A stretch of DNA of 7,484 nucleotides from Acidobacteriaceae bacterium (GTDB lineage: Bacteria > Acidobacteriota > Terriglobia > Terriglobales > Acidobacteriaceae): the NCBI GenBank assembly GCA_003151875.1, contig PLYW01000233.1, positions 1-7,484 on the forward strand, read 5' to 3'. The position numbers and the translations under genes were made by a program. The notes beneath the pieces were generated by a model. That model worked only from the letters and a program-made list of their open reading frames with translations, was not told the DNA's origin and searched no databases. Below are positions 4,792-7,484 of the stretch, piece after piece (positions within the stretch are counted from its first letter, which is position 1; each line of letters starts with the position of its first letter).

Positions 4792-6006
4792 ATGCCTTTC
4801 CGCTTCCAGGTCGAAGCCCGCGATGGCGCCGCCCGCGCCGGACGCTTCTTCACTCCGCACGGTGAGGTCCAGACCCCAGTCTTTATGCCGGTGGGAACGC
4901 TGGCGACGGTCAAGGGAGTGCCGCAGGACACGCTGGAAGAGCTCGGTGTCCAGATCCTGTTGAACAACACCTACCATCTTTATTTGCGGCCCGGCGTCGA
5001 GACTGTGCGGCAGCTGGGCGGGGTGCAGAAGTTCATGGCGTGGGACCACCCCATCCTCACCGACTCCGGCGGCTTTCAGGTATTCAGCCTCAGCGATCTG
5101 CGCAAGGTCACCGAAGAGGGCGTGGCCTTCCGCTCGCACCTCGACGGCTCCTCGCATTTTTTCAGTCCGGAGAGCGCCATTGCCGCCCAGATCGGACTGG
5201 GCGCCGACATCATTATGGCTTTCGACGAATGCACCGAACATCCGGCGGAGTATGCGCACACTCAGGCGTCCATGGAGATGACGCTGCGCTGGGCGGCGCG
5301 CAGCAAGCAGTATTTCGAGGACCACAAGAGTGAGGTGCCGTGGTTTACGCGCGGACTGAAGTCCGCGAAAGAATTTAATGGGGAGCTAAACGGCACGGCT
5401 GAAGCCGTGCCCCTTCAAAGCGGAGGTGAAACGCAGACGCTGTTCGGCATCGTGCAAGGTGGCATGTTTCCCGACGTGCGCCGCCAATCGGCACAGCGGA
5501 CCGTGGAACTCGATTTTCCCGGTTACGCGATTGGCGGCTTAAGCGTTGGCGAGCCGCGCTCCATGACCTACGAAATGGTGGACGCAGCCATGCGGTTCCT
5601 GCCGGAAGACAAGCCGCGCTACCTGATGGGGGTGGGCACTCCGGAAGAGATTGTGCATTACGTCGCCATGGGTGTGGACATGATGGACTGCGTGCTGCCC
5701 ACGCGCGCGGCGCGTCACGGGCTGCTCTTCACCTCGGAAGGTCGGCTTGCCATCAAGAACGCGCGCTACGCCACCGATGAGGGTCCGCTCGACCCCAACT
5801 GCGCTTGCCGGGTCTGCGCGCGCTACTCACGGGCCTACCTGCGGCACTTGTATGCCTCCAACGAGCTGCTTGCGCAGGTGCTGAACACCGTCCACAATCT
5901 GGCATATTACCTTGACACCATGCGTAAGGTGCGGCAAGCTATAATACTTGGGGAAGTCGCGAATTTTCTTTCTGGCGTCCGGCCACCGCATTTGAGTGTT
6001 CCTTAG
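4792..6006 (+). CDS. tgt: Tgt, tRNA-guanine(34) transglycosylase (queuosine pathway)
   Basis: Bacterial Tgt swaps guanine at wobble position 34 of GUN-anticodon tRNAs for the queuine precursor preQ1, a step of queuosine synthesis in the cytoplasm. Seen: DSGGFQVF with catalytic Asp91, FDECT with Asp145, GGLSVGEP, the nucleophile Asp299 in DCVLPTRAARHG, and the zinc site Cys337, Cys339, Cys342 (CACRVC) with His368, at the family spacing. ATG 4792 begins MPFRFQVEARDG as in the family; the open frame extends to 4690 but that part crosses a repeat. At 404 residues it is longer than the usual 370-385 because of an in-frame insertion at about residues 186-212, between the helix ending RSKQYF and the strand TLFGIVQGG. 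All catalytic residues are intact. The yajC and secD genes follow, as in E. coli; queA is not adjacent. Confidence 0.97.
   Translation: MPFRFQVEARDGAARAGRFFTPHGEVQTPVFMPVGTLATVKGVPQDTLEELGVQILLNNTYHLYLRPGVETVRQLGGVQKFMAWDHPILTDSGGFQVFSLSDLRKVTEEGVAFRSHLDGSSHFFSPESAIAAQIGLGADIIMAFDECTEHPAEYAHTQASMEMTLRWAARSKQYFEDHKSEVPWFTRGLKSAKEFNGELNGTAEAVPLQSGGETQTLFGIVQGGMFPDVRRQSAQRTVELDFPGYAIGGLSVGEPRSMTYEMVDAAMRFLPEDKPRYLMGVGTPEEIVHYVAMGVDMMDCVLPTRAARHGLLFTSEGRLAIKNARYATDEGPLDPNCACRVCARYSRAYLRHLYASNELLAQVLNTVHNLAYYLDTMRKVRQAIILGEVANFLSGVRPPHLSVP
5347..5427 (+). repeat. In-frame insertion in tgt containing the two-hairpin palindromic element
   Basis: About 27 codons absent from E. coli Tgt, where only about seven residues join the same helix and strand (roughly 33 fewer overall). 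Hairpin 1 is CGCGGAC-TGAA-GTCCGCG (5350-5367, 7 bp). A 24-base linker contains ATGGGGAGCT. Hairpin 2 is GGCACGGC-TGAA-GCCGTGCC (5392-5411, 8 bp), followed by CCTTCAAAG. It is the same element, orientation and reading frame as in mnmG (1064-1135). Encoded residues include RGLK, LNGT and VPLQS. The linker contains TAA in another frame (5387-5389), so one of the three frames is closed. Confidence 0.88.
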
Positions 6007-6190
6007 CAGCCTTCGCTGTTCAGGTCCCCGGCAAAAGCGCGATACCATAGAAGGTCAGGGCTCTCCTCTGGCTGGCTGAACAGGTTGCTGAAGAGCGACG
6101 TTCGGGTGGTGCGGGCCTTCGGGCCAGCATCCAGGCGGTTCATAATAGTTGGGGCTTGGCCCCTAAGGTTTCTGGAAAGTCGAAAGCAAA
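6007..6190 (+). promoter_or_regulatory. tgt-yajC intergenic region with two hairpins
   Basis: 184 bases without a credible gene. It holds GGCC-TTCG-GGCC (6114-6125), a stem with the very stable UUCG loop, and GGGGC-TTG-GCCCC (6151-6163). Neither is followed by a run of T, so neither looks like a classical terminator. CATAAT (6141-6146) could be a -10 box, in which case the second hairpin would be at the 5' end of a yajC-secD transcript; no -35 is evident. GGAAAG at 6174-6179 is a weak ribosome-binding site, 11 bases before the yajC ATG. Confidence 0.35.
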
Positions 6191-6505
6191 ATGGCCACAC
6201 TGGCAGGTATGTTCGCGCAGGGCATCGGCGGCTCGGCCCCGATCCTGATGATGGTTGCCATCTTCGCCATCTTCTATGTTCTTTTGATCATGCCGCAGCA
6301 GCGCAAGCAGAAGAAATGGCAGGCGATGCTGCAGCAAATCAAGTCCGGCGACCGGGTAGTCACCAGCGGCGGCCTCATTGGCGTTATTATGTCCGTGAAG
6401 GATGATGGGGTCGTCCTGCGGGTTCCCCCGGACAACATTAAGATTGAAGTTGCCCGTTCCTCCATCGTCACCTTGACGACCGCGGAGGACCATGCCAAGT
6501 CCTAA
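6191..6505 (+). CDS. yajC: YajC, Sec translocon accessory subunit
   Basis: YajC is a small inner-membrane protein that associates with SecDF and the SecYEG channel. The 104-residue product has one membrane segment (about residues 17-34, PILMMVAIFAIFYVLLIM) followed directly by the family signature PQQRKQKKWQAML, then GDRVVTSGGLIGVI and a beta-rich cytoplasmic domain (VVLRVPPDNIKIEVARSSI). Length and architecture are normal. It lies between tgt and secD in the usual order, with secD beginning 15 bases after its stop codon, so the two are almost certainly co-transcribed. Confidence 0.96.
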   Translation: MATLAGMFAQGIGGSAPILMMVAIFAIFYVLLIMPQQRKQKKWQAMLQQIKSGDRVVTSGGLIGVIMSVKDDGVVLRVPPDNIKIEVARSSIVTLTTAEDHAKS

Positions 6506-6520
6506 GGGTTGCAGCCTCTC

Positions 6521-7484
6521 ATGAATAAGAATCTCCTCCTCAAAACAGTTTTGATCGTTGCGGTGCTGATCTTCTTTCTCTTCGGCATCATCGGCATCCC
6601 CGGCAGTTTCACGGGCGAAGGGCTGCGATCTGCGGTGCAGAAGCGCATCCACCTGGGCCTTGACCTGAAGGGCGGCACCCACCTGATTCTGCAGGTGCAG
6701 GTGAACGACGCCATCAACGCCGACAGCGACCGTGCGGTCGAGCGCCTGAAGGACGCCCTCAAGAGCGCCAATGTCGCCTTCGGAGAAATCTCCAAGCCCG
6801 ACCCGCAAAACCACCCTGAGCTGGTCCAGATCAAGGGCGTGCCGCCGGAATCGTCCTCCGAGCTGCGGCGCATCGTCAACGAGAAACTGGGCGACTACGA
6901 TCTCGCCTCGGGCGCCGAGAACGGCTACACCCTGGCCATGAAGAACTCGGTGGCCAACGACACCCGGAAGAAAGCGGTGCAGCAGGCAATCGAAACCATC
7001 CGCAACCGAATCGACCAGCTCGGCGTCTCCGAGCCGGTGATCCAGGAGCACGGACTGGGCGACTATCAGATCCTGGTGCAATTGCCGGGCGTGGACGATC
7101 CGGCGCGCGTGAAAGAGATCATGCAGTCCACCGCCATGCTGGAGATCCGGCAGGCGGTCAAGGGGCCCTATCCCAACGAGCAGGCGGCCATGCAGGACAA
7201 CGGCGGCGTGCTTCCGCCCGACACCCTCCTGATGAAAGGCACCACTCCGCACGCGCAGAATCCCGAGGAAGCTGCTGAGGTGTACTGGCTCATCAGCCGC
7301 TCGTCGGCGGTGAGCGGCGCCGATCTGCGTTCCGCCGATGCCGGCCGCGATGAGAATGGCCGTCCCGATGTCAATTTCACCCTGACCGGAGACGGCGGAC
7401 GGCGCTTCGCCGCGTTTACCGCGGCCCACGTAGGCGACAAGCTGGCGGTGGTGCTGGACAACAAAGTGAAATCGGTAGCCACCA
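6521..7484 (+). CDS. secD: SecD, protein-export membrane subunit (N-terminal 321 codons)
   Basis: SecD with SecF uses the proton gradient to help complete protein export through SecYEG. The window holds the first 321 codons, open to the right edge. Seen: a first membrane segment (residues about 5-27), the conserved LGLDLKGG (45-52), the periplasmic P1 region with RNRIDQLGVSEP (from 161), YQILVQLPGV, and VNFTLTGDGGRRFAAFTAAHVGDKLAVVLDNKVKSVAT at the end. The membrane domain and the DxxxN-type proton-path motifs of the later segments are outside the window. The start ATG at 6521 gives a normal N-terminus; AAGGG about 12 bases upstream is a somewhat distant Shine-Dalgarno sequence. secF would be expected next. 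Confidence 0.95.
   Translation, partial: MNKNLLLKTVLIVAVLIFFLFGIIGIPGSFTGEGLRSAVQKRIHLGLDLKGGTHLILQVQVNDAINADSDRAVERLKDALKSANVAFGEISKPDPQNHPELVQIKGVPPESSSELRRIVNEKLGDYDLASGAENGYTLAMKNSVANDTRKKAVQQAIETIRNRIDQLGVSEPVIQEHGLGDYQILVQLPGVDDPARVKEIMQSTAMLEIRQAVKGPYPNEQAAMQDNGGVLPPDTLLMKGTTPHAQNPEEAAEVYWLISRSSAVSGADLRSADAGRDENGRPDVNFTLTGDGGRRFAAFTAAHVGDKLAVVLDNKVKSVAT

Noticed and set aside
6140..7429. Long minus-strand open frame opposite yajC and secD (429 codons)
   Set aside because: YajC and SecD motifs are clear on the plus strand; the antisense frame is Gly/His/Asp-rich and unlike any protein.

Overview
The window looks like a chromosomal housekeeping region of a moderately GC-rich, Gram-negative-type bacterium, most plausibly an acidobacterium. 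That placement is an inference from general gene character, the tgt-yajC-secD order and the density of short palindromic and heptad repeats; no rRNA or other marker is present to confirm it. No tRNA, rRNA, CRISPR array or complete insertion sequence was found.

Layout. Positions 1-3006 carry three minus-strand genes: a GNAT acetyltransferase (2383-3006), an unrecognised 221-residue protein (1621-2286), and mnmG (1-1552, running off the left edge). Divergently, an AhpD/carboxymuconolactone-decarboxylase-like gene runs from 3245 to 3727. A repeat-rich gap follows (3728-3990). A minus-strand membrane protein with a possible PH-like tail lies at 3991-4596. From 4792 the plus strand carries tgt, yajC and the first part of secD, an order also found in E. 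coli and many other bacteria. MnmG and Tgt both modify the wobble base (position 34) of tRNAs; YajC and SecD belong to the Sec protein-export machinery.

Main observation. mnmG and tgt each carry an in-frame insertion in a poorly conserved loop, and the two insertions are copies of one element. Each has two short hairpins with TGAA or TAAA loops, 24-25 bases apart, followed by CCCTTCAAAG. Both are read in the same frame, and an ungapped 24-residue segment matches at 14 positions (both contain RGLK, LNGT and VPLQS). Across a 30-base core the only two differences lie opposite each other in the hairpin stem, so pairing is kept. The mnmG copy is followed by more repeat material (a third hairpin and a 7-base-period array), giving about 66 extra residues with no stop. 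This resembles the Rickettsia palindromic elements, which insert in frame in genes, but the sequence is different. Other repeats (a second heptad array overlapping a start codon, and a CACGGAGG family that also forms the tgt leader) suggest a genome colonised by several short repeat families.
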